Below are positions 1-11,160 of a stretch of 64,000 nucleotides of DNA, one piece after another. The stretch's first letter is position 1; each line of letters opens with the position of its first letter. The position numbers and the translations under genes are program-made. A model generated the notes under the pieces. The model worked only from the letters and a program-made list of their open reading frames with translations. It did not search any database and was not told the origin of the DNA. Origin of the DNA: Trochalopteron elliotii (lineage: Eukaryota; Chordata; Aves; Passeriformes; Leiothrichidae); contig JANPWX010000358.1 of NCBI GenBank assembly GCA_024734555.1, positions 1,550,369 to 1,614,368 of the forward strand, read 5' to 3'.

Positions 1-624
1 GCCGTCTGTCGTTGGAGGGTATGAAAGACAGTCTGAATAACAGCAGGAGAGAGAGAAGCAGCCTATGGTTATTTTTGACAGAATTGGGAGAGACTCAGAT
101 TGCAGCTTCATAAACAGTTCATCAGAGAAAAACTCGGTCCAAATTAGAGGAGCCCCTTTGGTCAAGCTCACGGAAATACACAACCCTTGTCTGAGAAGAG
201 AGAAAATTTTCAAAAATCAAAATGCTTTTGTTTAAAGAGCAAAACCTAACTGCTCCCTGCGTGTGGTGTAGTAACACCAACTTGCATTCTTGTCATTGCA
301 ACTCATGGCTTGCAGCATATGCAGAAAAAAAATTCTGTGTTACACCAGGCTGTGAATGTTCTGCCTGACACACAGTCCCAACTATGCAATTAAATAAAAA
401 ATGGACTTTTTTCTACCTCACCCAACCACGAGGTCCCTTGATGGACTGCTCTACAAAACTGGAGGTGATACAAAGGGTCAGCAGGTAGAAAAATGCCTGG
501 CACAACCCAAATTCACCCAGCTCAAATTAAATACAAATGGTTGTTTTGTGTGGGTATTTACACGGAAGAGGACCATGGAATTTCACTCCACATCACACAT
601 GTGATTTTTGGTGTTGTCCTGTAC

Positions 625-693
625 AGAGCCAGGAGTTGCACTCTGTGATCCTTGTGGATCTCTTCCAGCTCAGGATATTCTATGATTCTATGA
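625..693 (+). mobile_element. CR1 LINE, short 3'-terminal fragment
   Basis: The sequence ends in ATTCTATGATTCTATGA at 677-693, the typical CR1 3'-terminal repeat. It is preceded by a degenerate form of the usual 3'UTR text (GATCCTTGTGGATCTCTTCC). The element is 5'-truncated to about 70 bases and is in sense orientation, so it lies antisense to CELF2. Confidence 0.85.
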
Positions 694-1697
694 CCTCCAA
701 AAAAAAAATGAAAACTTAGTTTCTTTTCTAAATCCCAATTAGATAGTATAGGTAGAGTATTTCTCATGCATTGTGATGAAAAGAAGACTGTATGATGTTT
801 CTCAGGGCAATTTTTCAGTTTGTTTGTTCCCAGCATTCTTAACAATCACTCACACAGAATCCTTTGTGCAACTGGATTAAGAGAATAAAGATCATTCCTA
901 GTCAAGAGATATCCACAAGAAACTCAAGAGGTTTCCAGCAACCTTTCTGGCAGATTCAGCCAGAAGGAAGGATAGAGACAGCCTGGAGATACACTCCTCC
1001 AAAACTTCCAAGGGAAAAGCTGACCACCAGAGGAACTTGCTGTTGGTGCCAGAGAAAAGTAAGTCTGAAGGTTATTCTGTCTGTCTTCAGGATTAATTTA
1101 ATTTACTCATTAATTAACACATAATGCCTGAAGTGACAAGTATAATCTCTGCATGGCTGAAGAGTCCAAGCAAAATGCATCCCCAAAACCCAGCCACCTT
1201 TCAAAGAGAATATTGTAGATGGGGACTACAAACATTAATAATTAGCCTACAATGAAACTGCATGATCTATGCTTCATCCTTATGCCTTCCAGCTGCCTGA
1301 TGGACAGGTACAATAATTCCCAGAAATGGGTATCAATGGGTTTCTTCTGTCTGACCACAATATCATTCTCACTTCATTTACTGCTTAGTGGGAAGGCATT
1401 GCTGGGACCCAGGAACCAGCTCCTTCCAAATGGACGAGTCTCAAAGTTCAGCATTTTAGTGGTTTAAACTAAGGAGGAGTTTGCTCATCCATAGCAGCCT
1501 GGACTATAGAAAATCCAGTTGTTTGACCTCTAAATGCTCTCCTCTCCAGCATTACAGGAAAAAGACATTTGGTGAGGGCTCTGTGCTAACACAGTAGGGG
1601 GGTACATGCTACAATACATCAATCCTGGGAAACTGGGGAGGGGGCTGGAAGGAGGACTACACTGAAACACTCCAACCAGAAATACCTTCTGCTTCTG

Positions 1698-1840
1698 AAT
1701 CACAGAGTCATGGAACTGTTTGGTTTGGAGTGGACCTTAAAGAGCCATCTAGTTCCGCCCCTCTTGCCATGTACAGGAACACTTTTCACTAGAGCAGGTT
1801 GTTCACACAACATAGCCTTGAACACTTCCAGGGATGGGGA
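1698..1840 (-). mobile_element. CR1 LINE 3' fragment
   Basis: The plus strand shows the complement of a CR1 3' end: AATCACAGAGTCATGG, then a diverged TTGG..GGACCTTAAAGA block, and ending near CTTCCAGGGATGGGGA. The copy is heavily diverged and truncated, so it is old. It lies in the same direction as CELF2 transcription. Confidence 0.82.
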
Positions 1841-2505
1841 AGGGGAAAGAGTGATCTAGTACATGCACTTGATTAGCAGGAAGGTACAGAAAGCTGCACC
1901 CCCTCCCTGACACCGGTGTGAGACCAATGCACCAACCCCTTTAACCAGAAGTGAGAGATGCAAGCAATCCAAAATAAACCACTCAAAGCACCCAAATGCT
2001 AAAACTGAGCAGTAAAAAGAAGGCACTGAGAGGATCCTCTGCCTAGCACCAGGGCAAGGGAGATATTCTGAACCTTGGCAGTGCTTTGCCCAAAAGCACA
2101 GGAACACCCCAGGCTGTGCTGTGTGCCTCCCACAATGGCAGCCACCTCTCATCTCCAGCCAGGGCTGTTTTGCTCTATTAACTTTGCTGCGAGCCCACAA
2201 AATCATTCTGTGATATTCTCCATAGCATGTGTGCTCTGAAGGCTTTTAGTCAGTGGCAGGGGTGTAGTAAGAAGGAATAACTGTCTAGTAACCATACAGC
2301 CAGGCACACACATGCACATCCAGTTCTGCCTCTGAGCTGTGCTAATTATTTTTAACAGTAGCAACGCTCTCATGTACCAAACCTGAATGAAAAAATACAG
2401 CTAGGAAAGGAGGAAAATGCATTCTGTGAAACAAAATGCTCACTTTCAGTTGTAAGCACGTGTCACACTTAAACTGCTATAATACACAAAACTCTCACAT
2501 GCAAA

Positions 2506-2554
2506 ACTCTCTCTAAATAAGCACTCTCTCTAAAAAAGCTCTCTCTAAATAGAC
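2506..2554. repeat. 17-bp minisatellite, about 3 copies
   Basis: Two adjacent 17-base units (2506-2522 and 2523-2539) share ACTCTCTCTAAA and AAGC and differ at one base. A third partial unit (TCTCTCTAAATAGAC) runs from 2540 to 2554. It lies about 630 nt after the exon donor. Confidence 0.85.
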
Positions 2555-3180
2555 GTAATGAAAGGAAGGAATATAGTTAGGGACAAATACTTTACATGTG
2601 TATAGAAAAAATGCAAGAAGGAAAACTAACCCTTTTATTTAGAACAAGATCAGTGCCAAAAACCAATCCTTTAACATGACTGCAGAAAAATAAAATAGAA
2701 TTTGAAAAAAGGGCAGGCTGACTATTTGTAATTTTTATTGCTACTGGAGCAATGATGTGGCAAGAACCCACCACTATCATTTTTTCCTTCTGTATCCTTA
2801 AAATAATTCCCACCTGGGGTGCAAAGAGAGGAAACAAAAGGAAATAGAGAATTATATTTTTCATGAGCTAATCCTGGGAAGCAACTGCTCAGGTTTCCAC
2901 ATTTCTGGCAATGATAATTTAAACAAGGAGAATGATATTTTCTAATTTTTTGCACAATCGGAATGCCTGCTTCCAGATAACAGACAATTAAACTTCAGTT
3001 TCAGAAGAGGAGGAAGGCAATATCCGATAGGATTCAGGAGTCCTCTCTTCTTAGGACTGCTGCATAGCTCAACACAGCATACTACAAAACAGAGAGCCCA
3101 GATGCAAACCTCTTTGGAAACGCTAAAGGCAAGCAAGATCACAGGGAAAACAAGCAAATTTAAAGCAGAGAGCATAACTA

Positions 3181-3189
3181 CTGTACCTT
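3181..3189 (-). other. 5' splice site of the CELF2 exon, weak consensus
   Basis: The minus strand reads AAG then GTACAG, with the exon's last base at 3187 and the GT at 3186-3185. The protein match (QSK plus split Gly) stops here and the following bases no longer encode RRM1, which supports the position. Positions +4, +5 and +6 (C, A, G) all differ from the usual A, G, T, so the site should bind U1 less well than average. Confidence 0.9.
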
Positions 3190-3383
3190 TACTTTGGGGA
3201 GGGTTCTGACTTCTGTCTCGGAGAACATTAATCTGGTAGACAGCTCCATAAGGCTCAAAAAGTTCTTTTAATTCTTTTTCTGACCACGAACGGGGAATCT
3301 GTCCAACAAACATCTTAATGGCATCTGGGTCTGGTTGGTCTGAATGATCCAAAGCTCCATTCATCTTGTTAGCTGTGCCGTTA
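3187..3383 (-). CDS. CELF2: CELF2 internal coding exon (N-terminus and first half of RRM1), partial
   Basis: CELF2 is an RNA-binding protein of the CUGBP/ETR-3 family that controls alternative splicing, mRNA stability and translation by binding UG-rich RNA through three RRMs. The exon enters with one base completing a split codon, then reads NGTANK followed by [10 protein letters not shown]; the ATG is at 3364-3362. Residues 16-23 after this Met (IKMFVGQI) are the RNP2 strand of RRM1, followed by helix 1 (SEKELKELF) and strand 2 ([10 protein letters not shown]). The exon ends after QSK plus the first base of a Gly codon, so the intron cuts RRM1 just before RNP1. Family knowledge: the paralogue CELF1 differs at several positions here (for example T for A at residue 4 and Y for Q before INVLRD by my recollection), so CELF2 is preferred. 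The ATG has A at -3 and is the start of the short isoform; longer isoforms enter from an upstream exon not seen here. The rest of the protein lies beyond base 1. Confidence 0.97.
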
Positions 3384-3425
3384 CTAGAAAGTGGAAAAGG
3401 AGATTAAAAAGAGAAGACAAGTTAG
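3384..3425 (-). other. 3' splice site of the CELF2 exon (branch point, pyrimidine tract, AG)
   Basis: Read on the minus strand, CTAAC at 3425-3421 matches the branch-point consensus, with the likely branch A at 3422, 38 nt before the AG at 3385-3384. Between them lies a pyrimidine-rich tract (3420-3386) with no intervening AG. The exon frame begins directly after this AG, and the CELF2 residues NGTANK follow in frame, which fixes the boundary. Confidence 0.93.
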
Positions 3426-3748
3426 GAGACCACGCAGCTTTCATGCACACTAGATGCAGAAGATGATGTCAATTGGCACAAAGCAGAAAAAAAAAATCAG
3501 TATTTAATTAATAGCATAAGTATTACAAACAAAAAACAATGCTATTACATTTTTCATTGAGTCTGGTTTTCTCTGCAGGCTGCTGCTTAATGTCATTATA
3601 TAAGATGAGAGCGGCACAACACAACCTGGGACTTCTGCATTTTAAAGTAGAAGATAGTGGCAAATAAGTGCAGATTTCTCTCCATGGCTGTTGTAAACAG
3701 AACTGCAGTGAATTCTCACCAAACTGGCTACTGGCAGAAACAAGGCAG

Positions 3749-3776
3749 TGCGTGTGTCTATGTGTGTGTGTGTGTT
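3749..3776. repeat. TG/CA dinucleotide repeat, interrupted
   Basis: The plus strand reads TGCGTGTGTC followed by an uninterrupted TG run to 3776. In the CELF2 pre-mRNA, read from the minus strand, this becomes a CA repeat about 365 nt before the exon acceptor. Confidence 0.9.
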
Positions 3777-5421
3777 TTGTAATAAAGTCACATGAAAGGA
3801 GTATGAAACACTTGGCAATCTGTCAGATGACTAATGCAAGATGCCAGCGATGAATCTGCAGATTGTGTGAAGCATCCATGTGTGCATCAAATTAGTATGA
3901 TATTGCCTAGAATGGAAAACACTCCAGCTATGTGGCTGGTTGCTGCCGATTAGTTGCCTACGCTCTTTAAAAAGGAAAAGCAGTCTGGAGAGACCCAGTT
4001 TAAAGCACATTGTTTATTGCTGCCATTAACAAAAAAAAGCACAATTCAAAAAGAGACGGCAGTGGCAAAACTGCCTAATTCGTTGTGGAAATTAAAATGC
4101 TGCTTCAAAAAGTTTTTTTTCCCCTGCAAAAGGAGAAATTCTTAGCCTATCTGATCTCCAGATGTACATCCTACAGCCAAGTTCAAAACAACCACACTTT
4201 TGCAGGGAAAAAGAACTTTGGAACAAAAAATAATCTGATCTGGGAGACAAATGATAGATCACGTTTTAGGAGGATTCGTACTCTTACACAGAAAAGAAAT
4301 AATTTTAAATTTTCAACAAAAGTAAAAATACATCACCCACTCCCACCCTCTCCCCTTGCATTATTGATAATTAAGGGCAGTAGTTTCAACTAATTACTTG
4401 GCTAGAAATTCCAAAAGTGCTGATGATATTTGGATGTTCCAGTTTCAAGAAAGAACACTAATGATGCATGAATTTTCAAGCATCCCCCCATCTTTCCACC
4501 AGGGAGAGGGGGCAAATGGCCTGTATGCAGCAATGTCAGAAGCTGATCATGGCAGAATTCAGGCATTTCAGAGCCACCTGCCACTTTCAAAAAACTTGGC
4601 TTTAATTAGAATTTCTCCGTTTGATGATTGTTCAGGAGTGAATGCCCACCGGAGAACTTGGAAGAGCTCTGAATCTGCACAACCAGATGAAAATCATATT
4701 TTACATGTAAAAAAAAAAAAAAATCTAAGAGTGGTGAGAAGAAAACAACCCCGTGCAATTCCCCTGTCTCACAGCTATAACCTGTGTGAAGACAAATTAT
4801 TTAGTTTCATGTGTTTCATCTCCTTGAAAGCATAATTCACATTAATATGACCGTATTAACTTTAGCACTTTACCTGCTTACAGGCAGGAGGGAGAAAGTT
4901 ATATTAAAGGCACATTTTACACCACCAGCAAGAAGTTTGATCATCCCTTGTGAAGTGCTTTCAACACGGATCAGCAGACAACAGCATTTTTCACACTCAT
5001 AAATGGCTAAAATTCCTAAATATTCTAGCAGGAATCTTGCCTGAGTAAGAGACTCTAAGATTTGGTCCAATCTTTTACATTACATTTCATGCACAAGTAT
5101 CTTGTCTTGCAAATGCTCTTAATTTTGAATAAGTCACAAGTTCACCTGCAGAAATTGTGACTTCTCCAGGCCTTAGAAGCTGCATTTCCATACAAAGACA
5201 ACACTTAAACCAAACCAAGCCAACCATCCAAACAACCACCCTCTTAAAATTGCCAAGAAACAGAAAAACCATGACTGACTCACTCGAGTGATACTTCATG
5301 GGAACACCTTTCAAGACTTTCATGGAGCAGTAGGCACCTATGTGACACTTAAACCTCTTGAAAATCACTCCATTATTTCTTTTCAATTCCTATTCCTTTA
5401 CGTAAAACCCAAGCTGTCAAA

Positions 5422-5444
5422 CAACCTCCCTAGGAGGGAGGTTG
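5422..5444. repeat. Perfect inverted repeat, 10-bp arms, 3-base spacer
   Basis: CAACCTCCCT at 5422-5431 is followed by AGG and then AGGGAGGTTG at 5435-5444, the exact reverse complement. The arms are GC-rich compared with the surrounding AT-rich intron. Confidence 0.9.
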
Positions 5445-6104
5445 AAAAATCCCTGACCCATAGCTTAAAATAACTGGGGAAAACGCTTACATGTTATTTT
5501 GAAAGAAAAGGCAGAAGTTTAGTTAAGCTCTGAGCTCTGCCCTGGGCTTGGTCAACTATTTTCTTTCATAAATTGGCTTGACTTTTCACTTCATTTATTC
5601 TCTGTGTTGTTTGTATTGAGTTCAGTTTTAAATTATGCCCTTCATCTGTTCTCTCTGTTGGATCCCTTCTTTAAGAAATCCATACACAATTGCTACTTCA
5701 GCCCAAAATTACAGCTGGGGTCATGTTTAATAAAGAATAACAAGTTTATTCCTTTGCTTTTTGCTTTACCAAAACCACCTTTACCACCAAGAGCCCCACA
5801 ATTTCCACTGCTAATCAGCCAATTTTTTTAGAAACCACAAAGCCAAACACTAATACCTGTTTTCTCAGGTTAATGGATCTATTAGCATCAAGTTGTTGCT
5901 TTGAGCTGAAGGTTTAGGCACAGGCCAAGCTCTCTTCTAATTGCACAAAATGTTTAAGCCCTTTATTGTGTTGGGACCAAAGTTGAATTACATTTATCAT
6001 ATTTTTTAAAAGCTTTATTGGCTGAAGATTGTTAAAAGCTCTGACTCAAGGCATAGGTACCATACACTAGGAAGCAAAGCTCCAGGGGACAAGTTTTGTC
6101 ACTC

Positions 6105-6165
6105 AGTGCCTGCATTAACTTGAGTAAGTCATTAAAATTTCTCCAAACTAAATTCCGCCATCCAT
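6105..6165 (+). repeat. Possible MIR-like SINE relic
   Basis: The stretch around AACTTGAGTAAGTCATTAAA and TCTCCAAACTAAATTCC resembles the MIR core (CTTGGGCAAGTCACTTAA...CCTCAGTTTCC). The match is short and diverged. This could be coincidence. Confidence 0.25.
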
Positions 6166-9100
6166 TGCCAGCTCTGTCAATCCACTAACTCCTGCAAAAT
6201 TAGGGAAAAACCAAGCATAATTTAGGCTTTTCTTTAAAATACTTTTCTACCACAAGGTAGGGACTTGGCTGAGCTGCCAACATTTTGGCAGTTTGACAGA
6301 CAAGTTCAGGCCACAGAGAGGCCACTCAGTTCTACAAACACAGCTGGGCTCCTTCCTAAACTGCACTTTGTTGATTTCAGTGCAAACCAAGGCTCTCAGA
6401 CACCTCAGAGAGGGAATCCAAGTCTCACTGTTGGGATTTTGAGGTGCTCATGAACACTGTTGTGTCAATGACACTTGCAGTAGTATCCTCACCCAGCTTG
6501 GGCAGTTGGTGTAGGACTACAGCCAAAATGAACAAGTGAATAAAACAGCAGAGAGACAACAATGGGGAAAAAACACCTATTTTATAGATTCTACGGATCT
6601 GATCCCTGCAGTGCACTTGAAGGCTCTACTGAGGAACAAAATTATACACCACACCTGCCTGATGGTTCAGTTGTCACAGAGCTTGTGGGGTCCAAAATCC
6701 AGCCAAATATGCTTGATCCTTTGCAAATGATGTCTTCTGAAGATGAATTCCCTTATCTTTTCCCAGCTTTTATCTTCATCCAATGGACATTATTGCTCTG
6801 CACTAAGACCTCTTGGCTGATAACAGCTGTAGGGTTTTTACTAATTTCTCTCTGCCAACACAGTGGCTCCCAGAGGAAGTGGCTTCTTCCTTCCTCCATC
6901 TCCCCTTCTCCGTATTACCCAAGAAGTAATAAGCCAAAAGACAAACTATATGTAAAACTTTCCAGAAGGAAGCAAAACAATCCTTGTGAAAGCTTAGGAC
7001 TTCCAAGAAAGCACTAGTGTACAGAGATAGCTGTGTCTAGGGGACACTAATGAGAATGGGATCCCCTGGCACTTACTGTCAGTACCCAAATGATGACATA
7101 CATTAAAAAGAAAAAAAAAAAGCAAGCAAGCAAGAAAAAAATTAGATTATGTGGCTTGCTGGCTCTATACTGTAGCAATCCTTCCCTCCTTGGCCAATTT
7201 AGCCCATTGGATGCAGGGGTGACCCAGCACATCATCTTCACTGACAAGGTGTCATCTGTATCATAGAGAGCAGCCTGAGGGCAGAGATTAAGACACTGAG
7301 TCGCTGGCTGCTTGTGGTTGCTGCCAGAGCATCCTCTCTCTCAATTTGTGCCAATTTTTCTTCTAATAACCTAACTACCATTCCATCATTTCAGCAAGCT
7401 GACAGGGCCACTCTTGAGGAGCTGGAGATTGTTTTAATATCCCTGCTGCTTCAGCAGGAGCACCGGAAAAACCCAGTAGATGCCCTCTTGGTCTCTCCCA
7501 TTCATATCTTTAATTACTGCAGAACTGCTAAAAGTGAATTGCCCACTCAGGACAGAGAGGTAGCCTTCAGAAACAACGTCTGAATCAAAACAGACTCTCT
7601 TAAATTCATCACTGTTAAGAGCTTTGGCGTTAATCCACGTTCATTTCCATTAATGATCCCAGTGTCAAGTCAGGTGCTGAAAAACAGCTGTTAACGGGGA
7701 CCAAACAGACTTACATGAGACCTGTTTGTCAAATCTGTTTTTAACCCTACCCAGAACCTTCATACTACTCTTTTTTGGTTAATTCATATTGGAACCCTCA
7801 CCCTATTATTGTGGTTTTGCCATTTTGCTGGGGATTTGCCTTTTTCATGTTCTGTGGTATAAGATATTTGAATTCCCTCTAAGAGCCATCAGAACAAGAA
7901 CATGATAACAAATGAGTTCCAAGTGTAATGACAACTAAATCCAACCCAGTGCAGAGGTATTTACAGGCATCAAGGTTTTACAGTAATAAAGCATTCACAT
8001 CTGAGCTGTGGCATCACTGCCAGGATATCACACAAACTGACAAAAGGGACAACACCCGTTTGAAGGCTCCTGACTGCTGTCAAGAGAGACAGCCAAGCAT
8101 CACCTTACTGTACTCCAAAGATCATAATTGCTGGTTTAGGAGCAAATTTTATCTGGAAGGACCCAAAAGGGCTTTATAAACTCATTGTTTGGAGAGGAAT
8201 GACTTCATCGTAAGGTGACAGACGGCAGCTGTTTAATGACATGGAGCATTATCGCACAACAATTTCAGCCAGGAAGGGTAGAACAATACTGTACCCAATT
8301 GAAAACTGCAGGGGGCTGCAATTTATAGACACAGAAGGTAATTACCTACATTGGATTTTGGCCAGCAAAATAAGGGCCAGAACCTCTGACAAACAGAAAA
8401 AGAAGCTGTGTGACATTTTTAAGCTGTAAATGACCAGGTCTCTGTGTTTTTGGGGAAAAAAAAAAGTCATCTCCAGGTGCTTTCTGGCCCATCAGCTTTT
8501 TTTGCAGCACACTTGCTCAGAAGCAGCTCAAAGGAAAGATGATGTTTCAAAAATCATTAACTGCTTCTGCTGCAGCGTGTTGTAGTTTTTGGCAGAATTA
8601 TTAGACTCTAATAACACTTATAATTATTATTAAGTAACACATATCCTAAACAGCAATTGCTAAATGACCCTGACATCATGCCCAATGAAAAAAGAACTCA
8701 TATGGCAGGATGCTCAGTCCTACATAGGCAGTAAAGTCTACAAAATAATTATCTCCAGGCTTCCCTGCACCCATCAGCAGGGCTAACAACTGAGCAGCTG
8801 TAAGACTTGCAATCCATCTTACAGCCCCATAAAGACTTTAACAAAGAGATGAGCAATTCTTCATCCACCCAGCAGAGAGCAACCGCACTTGCACTCTCAC
8901 ACACACAGGAATTACATGAAAATCCTGATGGCTTTTAATACCTGACATACAATACTCAGATTTCATTCTTCTCGGTAGCTAATAAAACTCAAGTGCTTAT
9001 GTAAGCACTCAGTGGTAAATGCAAAGATGTTTTTCCTTGTGTTGCTTCCACACTGGCAGAAATGCTCTCTAAAAGTGTAATTTTTATTAAGACAGTGAGT

Positions 9101-10385
9101 TACTTTTTACTGCCCTGATAATTTAAAATCCGCAGTCATTTTTCTGGTGAAATCAGAGATTTTTTTGTAGCTCAGCTTTGCTAACTCTCTCCATAGAGCA
9201 GATCATACAAACCATAGCAAACCACTGTTAGTATAGGTAATACTTGTTTTCTGATTAATTCCAAATTTAGTACATGTAATCACTTTAAAGCCTGAGTTGC
9301 AAATTTTAGGTAAGAAGGCATTTTATCTCAGAGAAAAAAAATTGAAAATATGGGGGGAAAAAAATTCCTGTCTTGAAAATGTTTTGATGGGTAATAAATT
9401 TGGGCTGGGAGAACGAGCAGCAGAGGGAAGCTGCCTTCCAAGCAGATGGGTCAGACTGCATGATACTAAGGGCAATATGAATTGGAAAAAGTACCAAACA
9501 AAATACAGACTAGAGAAACATCAGAAGAGAGCTGATGCCACCTGAGATAAAACGTTATTTCTTCGAGGTACTGATGCAGATTCCTCACCAGTATCACAGA
9601 AAGAAATCAAGGATACAAAAGGAAATCTTAGTAAGAGCTGCATTAAAATGCAGTTCCCTTTTCAGCTGGAGGTGCACATTGGGGCACATACACTCCTTTG
9701 TGCTTTAAGGCTTCTCGCCTTCCTAAAATCAGAGTTCTGCTTTCCAAAGTTAAATATTCACCTCCAGAGGGGAGTGGCTCTTCAGGTGTTCAGCCTCTGC
9801 ATTCTTGCACCACTTCTATTACAAACCAGTTTGATTTATGGCAGGGGTTTCAACTTAAACCCTGGAAACCCCTTGTGTACACGTTTAAACCTACCAACAG
9901 ATGTTATTCTAATGTTGTGCTGTTGGTAATGCTTCCTGGAACCCTAGAGTCAAGCAACTAACTTTGCAAAAGCTATACAACTGCTACATCACACCTTCAA
10001 AAAAAACCCCTTACATTCAAACATATCTTCAAAAAAAAAAAAAAAGTCTTACATGTTTCAGAAGATCTCAACTCTTATTGCTGCTGTATGGACCTTTAAT
10101 TTTTTTTTTTATTAAGCAAATTATTTTTTAGAACATGCAGTAGTGCTTAATGATGTGCACATGTTGTGAGTGGAGCAACTCGTACAAGTTAAAATACATG
10201 TAAACAAGTGCAGAGGAGAAAGCAAACAGGGAGGGGAAGAGGTTTGGTTTTTTTTTTGAGTCTTCTATTTTGGAAACCAATTAAATATAACTGCTAGTTC
10301 ATCTAATAGCAGAAGCAAACAATTAAACACACTGTCTATACGAGTCTGAACTGGGCAGCATATTTTTCTTCATGCTGATAAAAGT

Positions 10386-10436
10386 TACAGTGGCCTATAT
10401 TCTTTATCTTTAAAGATTTGCCTACAGTGGCCTATA
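10386..10436. repeat. Short direct repeat, two 14-base copies
   Basis: TACAGTGGCCTATA occurs at 10386-10399 and again at 10423-10436, 37 bases apart. It may be a replication-slippage product or a footprint-like duplication. No transposon lies between the copies. Confidence 0.85.
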
Positions 10437-10895
10437 GATTTTATTCAGGTGAAACTAGAAGCTCAACAGCCAGTGACAGATGCCTGCCCTTCAATGGTTG
10501 AAGAAAGTCAAAGCCATCCCTCCCCGACTGCTTTGAATTCATTTCCCCTCTTATTCAAGTACAGACGAGAATCACAAATTTCTGGGATACATGATAAGAA
10601 TGATTGAAAATAAGGACTTGAAGATATAAACTAAGAGCCTATGTAAACCCCAACCCTTGCTCTTCCAGGCTGCTGTAGGCTTTGGGATATAATTAGTTCA
10701 AGGTTTGATGAGGTCTGCTAAACAGTAATGTTCTGCAACATAAAGTTCAGCTTAGGCAACCACCCAATAACTCACTTTTGCTTTCTGGGCAGAATTTGTT
10801 CTCTAAATTAAATGCTTAAACAAGATTGGGGCTATCTTCATCAGGTGTAAGGTAGGTGCATTTCTAAGAAAAGTCCCATGAGAGTTAAGATGGAG

Positions 10896-11160
10896 AATCA
10901 CAGAATGGTTTGGGTTGGAAGGGACTTTAAAGACCATTCATTCCAACTCCCCTCCCATGAGCAGGGGAGCCTTTAACCAGACCAGGTTGCTCTAAGCCCC
11001 ATCCTTGTCTTTAACACCTTCAGGGATGGGGCAGACATAGCCTCACTGAGCAACCTGTGCCAGTGCCTCAACACCCTCACAATAAGGGATTCCTTCCTTA
11101 TACCTGACTAAACCTGCCCTCTTCCAGCTTGAGGCCATTCACCCTTGTTCCATGCCCCAT
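10896..11160 (-). mobile_element. CR1 LINE 3' fragment
   Basis: The plus strand begins AATCACAGAATGGTTTGGGT, the complement of a CR1 3' terminus, and continues through GGAAGGGACTTTAAAGACC, the GAGCAACCTGTGCCAGTGCC block and CCTTGTTCCATGCCCC. This is the standard antisense view of the CR1 3'UTR, 5'-truncated to about 265 bases. It is the best preserved of the short copies here. Confidence 0.94.

Larger units (their letters stand above)
1..3186 (-). other. CELF2 intron, 5' part (downstream of the exon)
   Basis: This stretch lies after the exon donor and contains no further CELF2 exon that I can recognise. The rest of RRM1 (RNP1, CCFVTF) is not encoded here. It holds two short CR1 fragments, a 17-bp minisatellite, and two minus-strand AATAAA hexamers (2639-2634 and 2739-2734). 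The remaining sequence is unique and AT-rich. Confidence 0.85.
3777..10895. other. Unique intronic sequence, no gene
   Basis: About 7 kb of AT-rich sequence. Open frames of up to about 150 codons occur (4398-4835 and 6562-7017 on plus), but they match no family I know. A 10-bp perfect inverted repeat sits at 5422-5444, poly-A runs at 4709-4723 and 10028-10044, and a 14-bp direct repeat at 10386-10399/10423-10436. A possible MIR trace is at about 6105-6165. Confidence 0.7.

Noticed and set aside
4398..4835. 145-codon plus-strand open frame near the CELF2 exon
   Set aside because: The translation is low-information, contains a lysine run from a poly-A tract, and resembles no known family.
6421..6520. 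Possible CR1 fragment (CTCACCCAGCTTGGGCAG)
   Set aside because: Only a short isolated word resembles CR1, and neighbouring sequence does not continue the match.
6562..7017. 151-codon plus-strand open frame
   Set aside because: No domain, signal or composition typical of a protein. The length is near what chance allows in 64 kb, and no splice or promoter context supports it.
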